In this document: positions 1 to 7,637 of the stretch, piece after piece
Layout: the number at the start of each line of letters is the position of its first letter
Numbering within the stretch: position 1 is the stretch's first letter
Made by a program: the position numbers and the translations under genes
Notes under the pieces: generated by a model
Databases searched by the model: none
What the model was told of the DNA's origin: nothing
What the model saw: only the letters and a program-made list of their open reading frames with translations
NCBI RefSeq assembly: GCF_008275125.1
Contig: NZ_CP043473.1
Coordinates: forward strand, 1,302,001-1,366,000
Reading direction: 5' to 3'
DNA length: 64,000 bases
Source of the DNA: Chromobacterium paludis
GTDB lineage: Bacteria > Pseudomonadota > Gammaproteobacteria > Burkholderiales > Chromobacteriaceae

Positions 1-1
1 G

Positions 2-556
2 CCCACGCCGTGGGGCGAGTTCATCATGCATGGTTTCGAGGAGGACAGCGGCCAGGAGCATGTGGCGTTGACGCTGGGCGAGGTGGCGGATGGACAGCCG
101 GTGCTGGCGCGGCTGCATTCGGAATGCCTGACCGGCGACGCGCTGTTCTCCCTGCGCTGCGATTGCGGCTTCCAGCTGGAGGCCGCGATGGAGGCCATCA
201 GCAAGGCCGGGCGCGGCGCGCTGCTGTATCTGCGCCAGGAGGGCCGCGGCATCGGTCTGATCAACAAAATCCGCGCCTACAAGCTGCAGGATGGCGGCGC
301 GGATACCGTGGAAGCCAACGAACAGCTGGGCTTTCCGGCCGATATGCGAGATTTCCGCATCGCCCGCCACATGCTGGAACATTTAGGAATAGGCAGCGTC
401 AAGGTGATGACCAACAATCCCCGCAAGCTGGCCACGTTGGAAGCGGCCGGCATCAAGGTGGTGGAACGGGTGCCGCTGCAGGTGGGGCGCAATCCCTACA
501 ATGATCATTATCTGGATACCAAGGCGGCCAAGTTGGGTCATATGCTGTTCAAGTAA
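2..556 (+). CDS. ribA: GTP cyclohydrolase II, 3' part (5' end outside window)
   Basis: Opens GTP to the 2,5-diamino-6-ribosylamino-pyrimidinone phosphate that starts riboflavin synthesis. The frame is already open at base 2 and reads [14 protein letters not shown], the usual RibA opening about ten residues from its start, so only a few N-terminal codons are missing. [20 protein letters not shown] supplies the zinc-binding cysteines (C..C.C), RQEGRGIGL the GTP-binding and catalytic segment, and [15 protein letters not shown] the conserved C-terminus. An ATG at 26 is internal. Length and motifs agree with stand-alone RibA. The neighbour downstream is ssrA. Confidence 0.95.
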   Translation, partial: PTPWGEFIMHGFEEDSGQEHVALTLGEVADGQPVLARLHSECLTGDALFSLRCDCGFQLEAAMEAISKAGRGALLYLRQEGRGIGLINKIRAYKLQDGGADTVEANEQLGFPADMRDFRIARHMLEHLGIGSVKVMTNNPRKLATLEAAGIKVVERVPLQVGRNPYNDHYLDTKAAKLGHMLFK

Positions 557-624
557 GGTGCGACCGGCTGCAGGATAAGGCTCGCCAAGCGATGATGCTT
601 GTAATATAATGAACCTTCTTATCT

Positions 625-990
625 GGGGGCGACCTGGTTTCGACGGGGGTTGCGAAGCAGATGAGGGCATACCGGGATTTCAGTCACCCCGTAAAACGCT
701 GAATTTATATAGTCGCAAACGACGAAACTTACGCTCTGGCAGCCTAACGGCCGGCCAGACACTACAACGGTTCGCAGATGGGCCGGGGGCGTCAAAACCC
801 TGTAGTGTCACTTTACATCTGCTAGTGCTGTCCCGGGTTACTTGGTTCAGTGCGAAATAATAGGTAACTCGCCAAAGTCCAGCCTGTCCGTCGGCGTGGC
901 AGCGGTTAAATCCCAAAAGACACGACTAAGTATGTAGAACTCACTGTAGAGGACTTTCGGACGCGGGTTCGATTCCCGCCGCCTCCACCA
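625..990 (+). ncRNA. ssrA: transfer-messenger RNA (tmRNA)
   Basis: Rescues stalled ribosomes and tags the unfinished protein. The 5' end GGGGGCGACCTGGTTTCGAC and the 3' end TTCGATTCCCGCCGCCTCC-ACCA form the tRNA-like half. The tag frame starts at the resume codon GCA (715-717) and runs to TAA at 745-747, giving ANDETYALAA, a standard proteobacterial proteolysis tag. The 3' CCA is encoded. This is a one-piece tmRNA. Its 3' end is a classic integration target, and an integrase gene follows. Confidence 0.97.
965..990 (+). other. probable attachment site at the ssrA 3' end
   Basis: The T-arm and acceptor end of ssrA are a common target of P4-like tyrosine integrases, and such an integrase gene starts 185 bases downstream. 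The tmRNA is intact, as expected for an element that restores its target. I read the window for a second copy of this end on the right side of the island and did not see one, so the site is inferred from position only. Confidence 0.5.
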
Positions 991-1025
991 AATTCAAGTG
1001 TCACAGCCTGTCAGGACACGCCAAG

Positions 1026-1058
1026 AACCCCGGAAAATAAGCCTTCCGGGGTTTTTCT
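1026..1058 (+). terminator. ssrA: intrinsic terminator of ssrA
   Basis: A perfect 10-bp stem (AACCCCGGAA / TTCCGGGGTT) with an 8-base loop is followed by a T-rich tract (TTTCTTT), 35 bases after the tmRNA 3' end. Confidence 0.9.
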
Positions 1059-1130
1059 TTATGTCAGGTCGTGTCATGAGGTGTCTTGACATGCCCCAGC
1101 ATTGGGGGGCACATTTAGGAGCGTAAATTA

Positions 1131-1154
1131 TGGGGGCATAAGCCGATGCCCCCA
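1131..1154. promoter_or_regulatory. inverted repeat just upstream of the integrase
   Basis: A perfect 9-bp inverted repeat (TGGGGGCAT / ATGCCCCCA, 6-base spacer) sits 21 bases before the integrase start. Short GTGTCA/TGTCA-type repeats lie between it and ssrA. It could be an operator for int autoregulation or part of the integrase arm sites. The role is inferred from position. Confidence 0.4.
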
Positions 1155-1174
1155 ATGCCCCCTAAGAGGTGCTT

Positions 1175-2395
1175 ATGCCGCTCTCTGACGCAAAATGCAA
1201 AAACGCCAAGCCACGCGAGGATGGAAAGCGCCTGCGCCTGTCTGACGAAAAAGGCATGTACTTGGAAGTTATGCCGAACGGAGCCAAATACTGGCGCTTG
1301 AAATACCGTTTTGCAGGGAAGGAAAAGCGGCTGGCGCTGGGCGTCTACCCGGATGTGACCCTGGGCGATGCCAGGAAGAAGCGCGACGAGGCCCGCCGCC
1401 TGCTGGGCGAGGACATAGACCCCGGCATTCATCGCAAGGTGCAGAAGGCGGCGAGGGCCATACAGGCAGAAAACAGCTTCGAAGCCGTGGCGCGGGAATG
1501 GTTTGCAAAGTACAAGCCGTCCTGGGTGGATAGCCATGCAGACAAGATCATCCGCCGGCTTGAGCGTGACATCTTCCCCTGGCTTGGCAAGCGGCCGATT
1601 GCTGAGATCGAAGCCCCTGAGCTGCTGGCCGTCCTGCGCCGCATAGAACACCGCGGGGCCATCGAAACCGCGCACCGCGCAATGCAGAACTGCGGCCAAG
1701 TCTTCCGCTATGCAGTCGCCACCGGTCGCGCTAAGCGCAATTCCGCCGCCGATCTGGTCGGCGCGCTGTCACCCGTCATCAAGACCTCATTCGCCACCAT
1801 TACCGAGCCGGAGAAGATCGCCCAGCTGCTGCGGGCAATGGACGGCTATCAGGGATCATTCATCACGCAATGCGCGCTCAAGCTGGCGCCCTTGGTGTTT
1901 GTGCGCCCTGGCGAGCTGCGCAAGGCGGAGTGGTCTGAAATCGACTTCGAGGCTGAGCAATGGGTAATCCCGGCCGAGCGTATGAAGATGCGTGAAAAGC
2001 ATATCGTCCCGCTGTCACGCCAGGCGCTGGCCATCCTGAAAGAGTTGGAAGCCCTGACCGGAAGCGGCCAGTATATTTTCCCCGGCGCGCGCACCAATGG
2101 CCGGCCCATGTCGGAAAACACAGTCAACGCCGCATTGCGCCGGCTGGGTTACGCCAAGGACGACATGACCGGCCACGGCTTCCGCCATATGGCATCGACG
2201 CTCTTGAATGAGCAGGGGTGGAATAGGGACGCCATTGAACGCCAGATGGCCCACGGAGAGCGGAACAGCATCCGGGCGACATACAACTACGCCGAGTATC
2301 TGCCGGAACGGGCAAGGATGATGCAGTCGTGGTCGGATTATCTGGACGGCTTGAAGGCAGGCGCGAAAGTGACGCCATTATTCAAGACGGCCTGA
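1175..2395 (+). CDS. int: P4-type site-specific tyrosine integrase
   Basis: Integrates and excises a genomic island at ssrA. The N-terminal third is the arm-binding domain of the P4/DUF4102 class (MPLSDAKCKNAKP, then GMYLEVMPNGAKYWRLKYR). The catalytic C-terminal half shows the first Arg in VRPGELRKAEW, the H-x-x-R box in GHGFRHMASTLLNEQGW, and the nucleophile Tyr in SIRATYNYAEYLPERARMMQ. The length of 406 residues is normal. I chose ATG 1175 because AAGAGG (1164-1169) is correctly spaced there; an in-frame GTG lies at 1169. The gene appears intact although the island behind it is degraded. Confidence 0.95.
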   Translation: MPLSDAKCKNAKPREDGKRLRLSDEKGMYLEVMPNGAKYWRLKYRFAGKEKRLALGVYPDVTLGDARKKRDEARRLLGEDIDPGIHRKVQKAARAIQAENSFEAVAREWFAKYKPSWVDSHADKIIRRLERDIFPWLGKRPIAEIEAPELLAVLRRIEHRGAIETAHRAMQNCGQVFRYAVATGRAKRNSAADLVGALSPVIKTSFATITEPEKIAQLLRAMDGYQGSFITQCALKLAPLVFVRPGELRKAEWSEIDFEAEQWVIPAERMKMREKHIVPLSRQALAILKELEALTGSGQYIFPGARTNGRPMSENTVNAALRRLGYAKDDMTGHGFRHMASTLLNEQGWNRDAIERQMAHGERNSIRATYNYAEYLPERARMMQSWSDYLDGLKAGAKVTPLFKTA

Positions 2396-2494
2396 CACAG
2401 CTTTGCCAGCGCCTAGCCCGACGGGGCGAAAAGCGGGAAACCCTGCCCGCCTGGCGCTGGCAATCCACTTACAGGGATGCGCAGAGGGAGCGCG

Positions 2495-2776
2495 ATGATT
2501 GATCCAACCGATCAACAGAAAACTGCTTTTATCAGTTTTCATGAAATTCTTTTCATAATTGCGCAGGCCAAGGAGTGGGCTCCACAGGTAGCAGCTCAGA
2601 GTCTTTCTCAAACCCTTCACAATGATGCAACTTGGAGCCGCTTGCAGCTGTCCACCTATGACGTGGCCAGAGGAGTTAGTGCTGCCACAAGAACGGAATC
2701 GTCAGAGGCATATCTAGCATTGGGGCGTCTAGCTCGCTTTGGAGATTGGAAGGATCCCGATGATATCCCGTTCTGA
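2495..2776 (+). CDS. hypothetical island protein
   Basis: A 93-residue soluble protein with no family I recognise. The start at 2495 (MIDPTDQQKTAFISF) has GAGGGAG upstream; the longer frame from 2477 lacks one. It ends DWKDPDDIPF and overlaps the next gene by 17 bases, so the two are probably translationally coupled. Composition is less GC-rich than the core genes around it, in keeping with acquired DNA. Confidence 0.6.
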   Translation: MIDPTDQQKTAFISFHEILFIIAQAKEWAPQVAAQSLSQTLHNDATWSRLQLSTYDVARGVSAATRTESSEAYLALGRLARFGDWKDPDDIPF

Positions 2777-3399
2777 TTTTATGCCGAACTGCCACCCGAT
2801 CTTCCATGAGGCGGGTTTTAACCGGGAAGCCGTATTGAGCCTGCTCGCTAGTTCTGGCATTTATCCTGCAGGTGCATCCAGCACTCCTGAAAATGATAAG
2901 AATTGGGGGGAGGGACTACGGCTAAGAAAGTGGTTCTCTCTTCATGAGGCCGCTTGCATTATCTGCAACCGACATCCTGATGAGATGGAAGGTTGGTGGG
3001 GCGAGCCCTGGCCGAGCAATGTCGCTAACATGCTTGCAGCCATAATAGATTCGGCATCCGAGCTTGAATTAGATATGGATGGGCGGTGTGGTAGGCCCGA
3101 AGGTCGTGATAAGGTGAGCCACCTATCCATTGCTGGATGGTGCACTTCAAATGGCATTGCATGGCCACTGTCGCCGGCTCAGTCACGAGTCGTAGCAGCT
3201 GGCGCTGGCTCTGATATTGCGCAGCGACTTGCGGCCGCAGAAGTGAAAGCAGAAGGACTGACCCAAGAGCTGGCAACTGTGACCCGTGAGCGCGACAAGG
3301 CTCGCCAGGATGTCAGGCTGTTAGAGGGAGACTTGATCGGAGCTGTCAAGGAGGCCGCTGCCAGTAAAGCCGAACTTGCATCCCTGCAAACACGACTAG
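2760..3399 (+). pseudogene. 5' part of a hypothetical island gene split by an IS5-family element
   Basis: The frame opens at ATG 2760 with GGAAGGA six bases upstream, inside the end of the previous gene. It encodes about 213 residues, ending in a charged heptad-like coiled coil (VTRERDKARQDVRLLEGDL onward). At LQTRL the sequence runs into the IS terminal repeat and stops in it after AGR. Removing the element and one TAG repeat joins this part in frame to 4715-4932, giving a protein of about 286 residues. I do not recognise the function; the rejoined C-terminus (RNSALLIMAALAKEAKLD and following) resembles the helical tails of small hypothetical proteins common on proteobacterial islands. Confidence 0.75.
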
Positions 3400-4711
3400 C
3401 AGGCCGTTGAAAAACACGTCGATCTTGCCCCAACCCATTTCCGTATGAACAAAAATGGGCGGTTTCAGCGGGCAGAATGTCAATAAATCCGTTCTCTGCC
3501 TGGGTTTTCAGGCTGTTTGCCAGTTATCCGGCGATTTTGGGCGCAATACGCCCTATACATGCGATCCGCCCCAGCAACCGGACAGGCTGCCCATGCGGAT
3601 CAGGTTATAGGTCGCAAACGCTAAAAAAGTTTGCCCGGCCAGTTTGGCCCGGCCGATCAGTTTGGTTTTGCGAAGGCCTCCGACGGTTTTCAGCCAGCCG
3701 AAGCATTCCTCGATCCGTTTGCGTCGCCGCTGGCTGATCGCGTAACCCTCATGGCGCGTGGTGCGGCTGTCGATGGCGCTGCCGACACGCTTGCGCGCCA
3801 CGTGCGGCGTGATGCCCAAGCCTCTGCAGCCGTTCACGAAAGCCGGCGTGTCGTAGCCCTTGTCCGCGCCGACGGTGCTGCCTTTCTTGGCATTGCGCAG
3901 CAACAGATTCAGCGCTTCGACGTTTTCGGCGTGGCCATTGACCTCGGACACCGAGACGTCCACAACCAGACCGTTGCGGTTCTCGGTCAGGATATGGGCC
4001 ATATGGCACAAGCGGCTGGCGTCGCCGGCACTCTTGCGGGCCAGTCGCGCTTCCGGATCGGTTCGCGATTGATGCGTCTGGTTGCTTCGCTTCTCGCCCC
4101 GGAAATCGACGTCCGGGTTGCGCCCTGCGGGTGGGGACGTGTCGTCATCCTTGCGGACAAAGCTTTTGTGCGAAGCCCAGGCATCGATCAGCGTGCCGTC
4201 GACGCTGAAATGTTCGTCGCTGGTGAGCTTGCCCCACTCGGCCAGGCTGCGTACGCGAATGAAGAAGGCGCGGGCGACGTCTTCGGTAAACAAGCGGTCG
4301 CGATTTTGCGAGAAGGTCGAGTGATCCCATACGCGGGCATCGGCGGAAAGGCCGACGAACCAGCGAAACAGCAGGTTGTAGTCCAGTTGCTCGACCAGCA
4401 GCCGCTCGGAGCGGATGGTGTAGAGCACTTGCAGCAGGGAGGCGCGCAGCAGATGTTCGGGCGGAATCGAAGGCCGCCCGACGCGGGAATATAAGCCGTC
4501 GAATACGTCATTCATCGAGCCGAGCACCAGGTCGACCATCTGGCGGATCTTGCGCAGCGGGTGATTGGCCGGAATGCGATCCTCCAGCTGGATGTAGCTG
4601 AACAGATTGGTCTGCGTGTCGTTGCGGACGCCTCTCATCGGGTGCTTTCGCGGCTCGTTGGATGTTGATGATTATACCAAATGAATGGCTGTTGGTTTTT
4701 CAACGGCCTGT
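3400..4711. mobile_element. IS5-family insertion sequence
   Basis: About 1.31 kb bounded by inverted repeats: CAGGCCGTTGAAAAAC at 3400-3415 and its reverse complement at 4695-4710. The trinucleotide TAG stands on both sides (3397-3399 and 4712-4714), a likely target duplication, since removing one copy restores the host frame. The exact end could shift by one base. One transposase gene fills the element, on the minus strand. Ends and transposase are intact, so it may be active. Confidence 0.9.
3553..4638 (-). CDS. IS5-family DDE transposase
   Basis: A 361-residue transposase. The N-terminal DUF772-type domain is visible (IPANHPLRKIRQMVD, GRPSIPPEHLLRASLLQVLY, EQLDYNLLFRWFVGL). The DDE catalytic core follows: first Asp in FSVDGTLIDAWAS, second in VGADKGYDTPAF, Glu in RRRKRIEECFGWLKTVGG. 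No frameshift is seen. It is read opposite to the host gene it interrupts. Confidence 0.95.
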   Translation of the reverse strand: MRGVRNDTQTNLFSYIQLEDRIPANHPLRKIRQMVDLVLGSMNDVFDGLYSRVGRPSIPPEHLLRASLLQVLYTIRSERLLVEQLDYNLLFRWFVGLSADARVWDHSTFSQNRDRLFTEDVARAFFIRVRSLAEWGKLTSDEHFSVDGTLIDAWASHKSFVRKDDDTSPPAGRNPDVDFRGEKRSNQTHQSRTDPEARLARKSAGDASRLCHMAHILTENRNGLVVDVSVSEVNGHAENVEALNLLLRNAKKGSTVGADKGYDTPAFVNGCRGLGITPHVARKRVGSAIDSRTTRHEGYAISQRRRKRIEECFGWLKTVGGLRKTKLIGRAKLAGQTFLAFATYNLIRMGSLSGCWGGSHV

Positions 4712-4932
4712 TAGGTGACCAGCAAGACATTCTCGCCACCCAAGGTCGAAACAGCGCTCTTCTCATCATGGCGGCGTTGGCCAAGGAGGCAAAACTTGAT
4801 GTAAGCCAGCCAAGCCGAACAGGGGAAATTCTCTCAAGCTCAGTTTCCCAACTTGGTTGTTCACTGACTGGCCGTGCAATATCTACGTGGTTGTCGGACA
4901 TACCAAGGGCGCTGGAAACCCGCACCAAATAA
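4712..4932 (+). pseudogene. 3' part of the hypothetical island gene split by the IS5-family element
   Basis: After excision of the element the upstream frame continues GDQQDILATQGRNS to a natural stop at 4930-4932 (ETRTK, TAA). This portion has no start codon or ribosome binding site of its own and is now read only out of the IS end. The C-terminal helix pattern (SVSQLGCSLTGRAISTWLSD) looks like a folded domain. Function unknown. Confidence 0.75.
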
Positions 4933-4941
4933 GAAAAGTGC

Positions 4942-4975
4942 CGGAAAGTTCCGAAGTTGATGGCGGAACTTTCCG
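4942..4975. promoter_or_regulatory. 12-bp perfect inverted repeat plus nearby palindrome
   Basis: CGGAAAGTTCCG and CGGAACTTTCCG are perfect complements separated by ten bases. The 10-bp palindrome GTGACGTCAC lies at 5001-5010, 25 bases before the AlpA-like gene. The first could end the upstream transcript, though no T-run follows; the second could be an operator. Both are read directly, and their roles are inferred. Confidence 0.4.
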
Positions 4976-5035
4976 CATTCCTGTTAATTGGGGATTTATC
5001 GTGACGTCACTTCCAACCGCAAGAGGTGACGCAAC

Positions 5036-5296
5036 ATGCAGAGACAGGACAGTCCCAACAGCACTAACATCGCCCCGGCGCAAGCCAGGCTTTTGAAGCC
5101 TTACGGCGCACTGCCTGAAACCGGCTTTGTGCGCGAAAAAGACCTGATCCCCATTATTCCCTTTTCTGTCCGCACGATGTGGCGGCGCGTGGCGGCGGGA
5201 ACATTTCCGGCACCCTTGAAAATCAGCGAGCGGGTCACCGCCTGGCGTGCAGAGGCCATCCGGCAATGGCTTGATGAGCAAGGCCAAGCGGCATAA
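5036..5296 (+). CDS. AlpA-like excisionase / HTH regulator
   Basis: An 86-residue protein of the AlpA/HTH-17 type that bends DNA for excision or switches on island genes. FVREKDLIPIIPFSVRTMWRR is the winged-helix recognition segment, followed by GTFPAPLKISERVTAWRAEAIRQW, the usual strand and second helix of this family. The start at 5036 has AAGAGGTG at 5021. It sits ten bases before the next small HTH gene, giving a short island operon with it and the KilA-N fragment. Confidence 0.8.
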   Translation: MQRQDSPNSTNIAPAQARLLKPYGALPETGFVREKDLIPIIPFSVRTMWRRVAAGTFPAPLKISERVTAWRAEAIRQWLDEQGQAA

Positions 5297-5305
5297 GGGG
5301 CGATC

Positions 5306-5620
5306 ATGGAAAACAAAAACGTCCGCACCGCCGAAGCAGTAACGAGCGCCAACACCTTTATCGATGTTACCGACGCGAGTGTAGAGGCGCAATGCTACCG
5401 GCTGCTAACCGCCCTAAAAATCGGCCCCGTCACCACGTTTGAAGCGCGAACCCGCCTGAACATCCTTCACCCAGCTGGCCGCATTGCTGACTTGCGCGGC
5501 GCTGGAATGCAGATCGAAACAGAGCGCGTCACCATTACCGACGAAAACGGCCGCAAGCATAGCGGGATCGCCCGCTATATCCTGCTCGGAGAATGCAAGA
5601 CCCAGGAGGACGCCGCATGA
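5306..5620 (+). CDS. small helix-turn-helix protein of island type
   Basis: A 104-residue protein. Its core (QCYRLLTALKIGPVTTFEAR, then ILHPAGRIADLRGAG) reads as a winged-helix fold that chooses between two outcomes by helix positioning, as seen in many small island HTH proteins. It is followed by a beta hairpin (ETERVTITDENGRKHSGIARY). The stop overlaps the start of the next gene in an ATGA, so they are coupled. Function beyond DNA binding is not known. Confidence 0.7.
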   Translation: MENKNVRTAEAVTSANTFIDVTDASVEAQCYRLLTALKIGPVTTFEARTRLNILHPAGRIADLRGAGMQIETERVTITDENGRKHSGIARYILLGECKTQEDAA

Positions 5621-5814
5621 CCAAGCTAATTCAAGCCGATTTCAACGGCCAGGCGATGCAGTTCACCGCTGATGGCTGGTTCAATGCGACGACTGCGGCG
5701 GAGAAGTATGAAGCATGCTGGGCCGTCCTTGTACGGTGGCTGTGGCGTAAATCCGTTTGGGGAAAGGGGGGCCTCGACCTGTTCAGGATTTATGCAACAG
5801 CGCCGCTGTTTTGA
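5617..5814 (+). pseudogene. truncated KilA-N domain gene
   Basis: The first 25 or so residues (MTKLIQADFNGQAMQFTADG, then WFNATTAAEKY) are the opening of a KilA-N DNA-binding domain, a phage regulator module. From codon 27 the sequence no longer resembles the domain and reaches a stop at 5814. The rest of the gene appears lost by deletion or recombination at the right edge of the island. A palindromic repeat begins seven bases later, a plausible recombination point. Confidence 0.7.
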
Positions 5815-5820
5815 CACTGT

Positions 5821-5905
5821 GGCGGAACTCCCGGCGTTGCCGGGATTCCGCCCTACGGTGGACCATTCTTCGTAGGGCGGATGCCCCGTTCTCGGGGTGA
5901 TCCGC
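5821..5905. repeat. REP-like palindromic repeat, copy 1
   Basis: Two hairpins lie head to head: GGCGGAA...TTCCGCC at the left and GCGGAT...ATCCGC at the right, joined by a CCCTACG / CGTAGGG pair. The same plan, with CGTAGGGCGGA in common, recurs at 58293-58374 and 59320-59396. The next ~140 bases to the chemoreceptor stop hold no gene that I can support. Confidence 0.75.
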
Positions 5906-6043
5906 GGCTCATGGCATATCCAGCGTAAGCACCACCGTCAGCGGCGGCCTGCTCAAATCCGCTACGTTGGGATCCGGGAATCGCGCCCAAGCTCACGCCA
6001 ACATCATGACGGCTCAAATGGGTTGCTGATGGATGCGAGGGGC

Positions 6044-7435
6044 TTAGCCGGAGATGATGTGATGGAAACGCACGTCGGCGCTCATGACGCCCAGCAGCTT
6101 GCCCTGCGTGTCGAATAGCGGCGTGCCTATGGTGAAACAGTATTGGTTGGTATCCACGGAGCGATACAAATCGGAGACATATAGCCGTTGCTGTCGCACC
6201 GGCTCCAGGAACCAGCGGCGGTCGTGCCAATGGTTTTGGCGGCCTGCCGTGTCGATGCGCCCGGCGGCGACGTCGGAGCTGATCTGACGGCCGCCGGCAT
6301 CGGTGATGCACAGCATCTCGAACGAGGGCTCGCGTTGATATAGCTCGACCAGCCTGCGGTCCAGCTCGTCCGGGTCCAAGCGCTGCAGCTTCCATTGCGC
6401 GATGGCTTCTTCCACGGCCTGGCGCATGCGGCGGTGCCCTTCAAAGCGGAACTCGCCCACTTCCGTCAGCAGCAGGTCGCACTGTTCGCTGACCTGGCTG
6501 GCGCGCCCGGCCAGTTCTTTCGCGTCTTCCAGTTGCTGCTGGGAGCTGGCCACCACGGCGCCGATCTGGTCGGCGATGGCGTGGACTTTCTCGTTTTGCG
6601 ACGCGCTGGCATCCGCGATGACGCGCACGTGCTCGATCAGCGTGCCGATGTCGAGCGCGGCGGTTTCAATGGAGGCGCCCGCGGCCTGGGAGACGCGGAT
6701 GCCGTTTTGCACCTGCTCCGACATGGCGGCCATGGTCTTGCCTGATGTGGCAACCTGTTCCTGGATGGTGGCCAGCAGTTCCTCCACGTTCTGGGTGGCG
6801 GTTGTGGTCTGATCGGCCAGCTTGCGGACTTCGTCCGCGACGACGGCGAAGCCGCGGCCCTGCTCGCCGGCGCGGGCGGCTTCAATGGCGGCGTTCAGCG
6901 ACAGCAGGCGGGTGCGGTCGGCGATGCTTTTGATCAATTCCACCACCTCGCCGATGGAGGCGGAGCTGGCCTTGAGCAGATTCATCTGCGCTTCCAGCGC
7001 CGCGGCGCTGTCGCCTATCGCCTGGATTTGGAGCCGGCTTTGCTGGTCGTTGTCATTGGCGTTGCGGGTCGCGTCGGCGACTTGCCGCGAAAAGGCGGAG
7101 GCCTCGCTGGCGCTCTGGGTAATCGAGTCCACGGTGTTCGCCAGGATGCGGCTGGCCTCGCTGATGCTTTCCGCGTTGCGCTGCTGCGTGTGGGAACGCT
7201 CCTCCATCAGGCGGGACAGTCTTGCCAGTTCCGGCGCCTGTTGCGACAGGCCGATGGCGGTGCCGGCGATCTTGATCAAGGCGGCGTGGAAGCGCTGGAT
7301 CAAGGCTTTGATGCGTTGAGCGGCCCAGGCCAGGCTGCCGCTTTCATTCAGCGTCAGCGTGAGGTCGACGCCGTCGCGCGTGGCATCCGCGAGCGGCTTG
7401 AGGAATTGGGTGAGTTTGCGAACCGATACGAACAT
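6044..7435 (-). CDS. soluble methyl-accepting chemotaxis protein with C-terminal sensor domain
   Basis: Reports a ligand to the CheA/CheW array. Of 463 residues, the first ~340 are the alpha-helical signalling coil; the tip is recognisable ([20 protein letters not shown], then [16 protein letters not shown]). There is no transmembrane segment and no HAMP. The last ~120 residues look like a PDC/Cache-like pocket ([20 protein letters not shown] and [20 protein letters not shown]). A receptor with the sensor after the coil is cytoplasmic. I chose the start at 7435 ([10 protein letters not shown]) because CAGGAG precedes it; the 31 codons upstream look unconvincing. It is separated from the kinase block by 200 bases and probably has its own promoter. 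Confidence 0.9.
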   Translation of the reverse strand: MFVSVRKLTQFLKPLADATRDGVDLTLTLNESGSLAWAAQRIKALIQRFHAALIKIAGTAIGLSQQAPELARLSRLMEERSHTQQRNAESISEASRILANTVDSITQSASEASAFSRQVADATRNANDNDQQSRLQIQAIGDSAAALEAQMNLLKASSASIGEVVELIKSIADRTRLLSLNAAIEAARAGEQGRGFAVVADEVRKLADQTTTATQNVEELLATIQEQVATSGKTMAAMSEQVQNGIRVSQAAGASIETAALDIGTLIEHVRVIADASASQNEKVHAIADQIGAVVASSQQQLEDAKELAGRASQVSEQCDLLLTEVGEFRFEGHRRMRQAVEEAIAQWKLQRLDPDELDRRLVELYQREPSFEMLCITDAGGRQISSDVAAGRIDTAGRQNHWHDRRWFLEPVRQQRLYVSDLYRSVDTNQYCFTIGTPLFDTQGKLLGVMSADVRFHHIISG

Positions 7436-7549
7436 TGTGTTCTCCTGCTGGCCACTCTGCGATGGCCTGTGCGTGCGTCTGTGTTGAATGGATGGATTAT
7501 GCCATTGTGTTTGATTGACTGTCTGCAACCGCAGGAATGACGTCAGGTC

Positions 7550-7576
7550 TTATCAATCAGAACATGCTGATATTTA
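7550..7576 (-). promoter_or_regulatory. possible sigma-28 (FliA) promoter of the chemoreceptor
   Basis: On the minus strand TAAA, 15 bases, then ATTGATAA. The flagellar/chemotaxis consensus is TAAA-N15-GCCGATAA, so the spacing is exact and the -10 half matches in its last five bases. It lies 115 bases before the receptor start. Chemoreceptors are often under FliA. Assignment is by motif only. Confidence 0.4.
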
Positions 7577-7637
7577 AGGATGATACTAGAGGGGGCGGCG
7601 CAGGCGCAGGCGCTTTCGCTGGCTTTCTTGGCCTGGA

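Noticed and set aside
5909..5990. About 26 codons on the minus strand ending LTVVLTLDMP before a stop
   Set aside because: It looks like a gene tail but has a stop just upstream and no start. Too short to support as a gene fragment.
5815..6043. Right attachment site of the ssrA island
   Set aside because: No copy of the ssrA 3' end is visible in this gap or elsewhere to the right on reading.
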